Origin: Planctomycetia bacterium
GTDB lineage: Bacteria > Planctomycetota > Planctomycetia > Gemmatales > Gemmataceae
Reading direction: 5' to 3'
Assembly (NCBI GenBank): GCA_025356615.1
Contig: JANXSH010000466.1
Location: forward strand, 1 to 7,970
Length of the DNA: 7,970 bases
Part shown: piece by piece, positions 7,801 to 7,970 of the stretch
Layout of the letters: each line of letters opens with the position of its first letter
Numbering within the stretch: position 1 is the first letter of the stretch
The notes under the pieces: generated by a model
What the model was told of the DNA's origin: nothing
Databases searched by the model: none
Seen by the model: only the letters and a program-made list of their open reading frames with translations
Position numbers and translations under genes: made by a program

Positions 7801-7927
7801 TGAAGCGGACGGTGTACCAGTACTCCCCGGCCATCCGCTCGGGCTCGCCCTCGACGCGGCCCATGTCGCGGGTGGTGCGGAGCAGGACCGAGTCGCCGGC
7901 CTTGAATGCCGGGGGCGGCGGGGGCAT
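4877..7927 (-). CDS. SNF2-family (RapA/HepA-like) helicase-fold ATPase
   Basis: A 1016-residue double-RecA ATPase. Residues ~8-57 look like a small SH3/Tudor-like barrel (FKAGDSVLL ... YWYTVRF ... EEDLEEL), a place where RapA-type proteins also carry beta-barrels. Motor motifs follow in order: Walker A ADEVGLGKTIEAG (128-140), DEAH box VDEAHHARN (233-241), motif III LLLTATP (261-267), motif IV KVLIFTYF (507-514), motif V STEVGSEGLDF (569-579) with NYDLPWNP (587-594), and motif VI EQRIGRIDRFGQ (598-609). The wording DEVGLGKT and RIGRIDRFGQ is typical of the RapA/HepA branch, which translocates on double-stranded DNA rather than unwinding it. Residues ~445-482 are an acidic, Pro/Ala-rich insertion between the lobes. 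The C-terminal ~350 residues are a helical region unfamiliar to me, with a charged coiled coil at ~925-1000. It is the first gene of a two-gene minus-strand unit with an Hsp70-like ATPase. It could be a defence-system motor, a DNA-remodelling factor or an RNA-polymerase recycling RapA; the partner gene argues against plain RapA. Confidence 0.9.
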   Translation of the reverse strand: MPPPPPAFKAGDSVLLRTTRDMGRVEGEPERMAGEYWYTVRFNRRVDTVVEEDLEELNAAGESLDALAAAGRWGRMQAFRSALAVERITNANQNTLYAFRAQRVLFEAFQYKPLLKLLESHDRRLLIADEVGLGKTIEAGLILAELEARQPLDRVLIVCPSRLREKWRDEMGRKFGQDFDIMARHEIQEFLGKLRRNQGRGQLRAVVSMQTLRNGDLRGQFLGELGSVGMVIVDEAHHARNPSSQTSQMLREVCEAAEAVLLLTATPLHLGSRDLFTLLQALRPAEFVDPNVFDERLRLYKDVHEAALRVRGGGLREARDLLLPLFEEGVPPERRDPVAAQVIRALGGPGPADTQGWVELERRTQDLHPLSSIITRTRKRDVQEFAAVRRAPVLTFRWSDEEDAAYRRLVTGAGRLGWVGSPMSIGEVQRARQAASCLPAALLAVGDPVALEDDPEVSDIPPSELEGITAAEPQPARRAIPAPAGDSKFAFLLEQMRNIDVEDPGAKVLIFTYFVGTSRYLERMLNASGYSTLRIAGDVPSDPKRPEHDERGRRMGRFKDDPSVRVLVSTEVGSEGLDFQFCHHLVNYDLPWNPMVVEQRIGRIDRFGQKHPVLTILTLVAEGTVEERILAKLYQRIGLFEHSLGQLEAILGEQISELQRDYVSGRLNPDEAEQRVEEAARAIERRRVDLSHLEQNVGHLFGHEEYLKDQLRRVSRLGRYVSERPMLAVIQGYVQGRHPSARLWEEPEGIYNLRLTDDLRRDVQRAAPPDRPWVWRSGGDVLRFCFDGERAFNDPDVDLVNVSHPLMRAGVEAVREQLDNVHARAACGVLPLGPGEDEGLSAGDYFILVYCHIVESIRARRVLEPVAWSEQAGAVLAAEDGERLLHLVLERGLEWDDTAPSRPLLAATWAAMRAEALRRSQSLRSSEKDENQALYARRRSQVEAEYVHVRKIKTARLETARQRERTKVLPLMEAQLTKAESQFQQQLGNLERLREASCRLTEPLAVCFVRVTRSEN

Positions 7928-7936
7928 GGCGCGGAA

Positions 7937-7941
7937 CCTCT
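7937..7941 (-). promoter_or_regulatory. Probable ribosome binding site of the SNF2-family gene; operon leader at the window edge
   Basis: AGAGG on the minus strand lies 9 nt before ATG 7927, an acceptable spacing. The 43 bp upstream of the ATG contain no stop in any of the three minus-strand frames and no clear -10/-35 pair. An upstream gene reading into this start therefore cannot be excluded, and neither the promoter nor the true first gene of the operon is in view. Confidence 0.4.
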
Positions 7942-7970
7942 GGGTTTGGCTCGCGGGAAGTCGTTGAAGG

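Noticed and set aside
3257..7927. Assignment of the ATPase pair to DISARM, BREX or Dpd
   Set aside because: An SNF2 motor alone is not diagnostic; no methylase, PglZ, PLD, queuosine-like transferase or other signature partner is present in the window.

Overview
The window is GC-rich with a mosaic coding layout. It suggests a planctomycete, probably of the Gemmataceae type. That is an inference from style: a large secreted multidomain protein containing a sialate-O-acetylesterase (SASA/DUF303) unit, a remnant of a second one beside it, and an integrase start of the kind common in those genomes. No rRNA or other taxonomic marker is present, so the assignment is tentative.

Left edge (1-453) is a mobile-element junction. 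A minus-strand reading frame starts at 192 with a strong Shine-Dalgarno and an N-terminus like a tyrosine-type integrase, then loses resemblance and runs off the edge. Next to it is a 137-bp AT-rich unit (225-361) bounded by 31-bp inverted repeats with 2 mismatches, which looks like a MITE or a deleted insertion sequence. Directly after its right arm, at 362-453, lie the last ~30 codons of a truncated esterase-like gene.

Middle left (504-3005, plus strand) is an 833-residue, probably exported protein. It joins three catalytic-looking modules: a class I glutamine-amidotransferase-like (BPL_N-type) domain, an SGNH/SASA esterase domain and a C-terminal HExxH zinc-metallopeptidase-like domain. 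The start at 504 is preferred because it gives a Shine-Dalgarno and a signal peptide. A 251-bp convergent intergenic region (3006-3256) follows, with no confident gene or terminator.

Right half (3257-7927, minus strand) is a tight two-gene operon. The first gene encodes a RapA/HepA-like SNF2-family ATPase of 1016 residues (4877-7927). The second, 24 bp downstream, encodes a 531-residue Hsp70/actin-fold ATPase (3257-4852) that has the nucleotide-binding motifs but no peptide-binding domain. This pairing is the best candidate for an uncharacterised system: a DNA or nucleoprotein translocase coupled to an actin-fold ATPase, possibly anti-mobile-element defence or chromosome/RNA-polymerase maintenance. 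Any further members would lie upstream of the helicase, beyond the right edge, so the system cannot be fully defined from this window.
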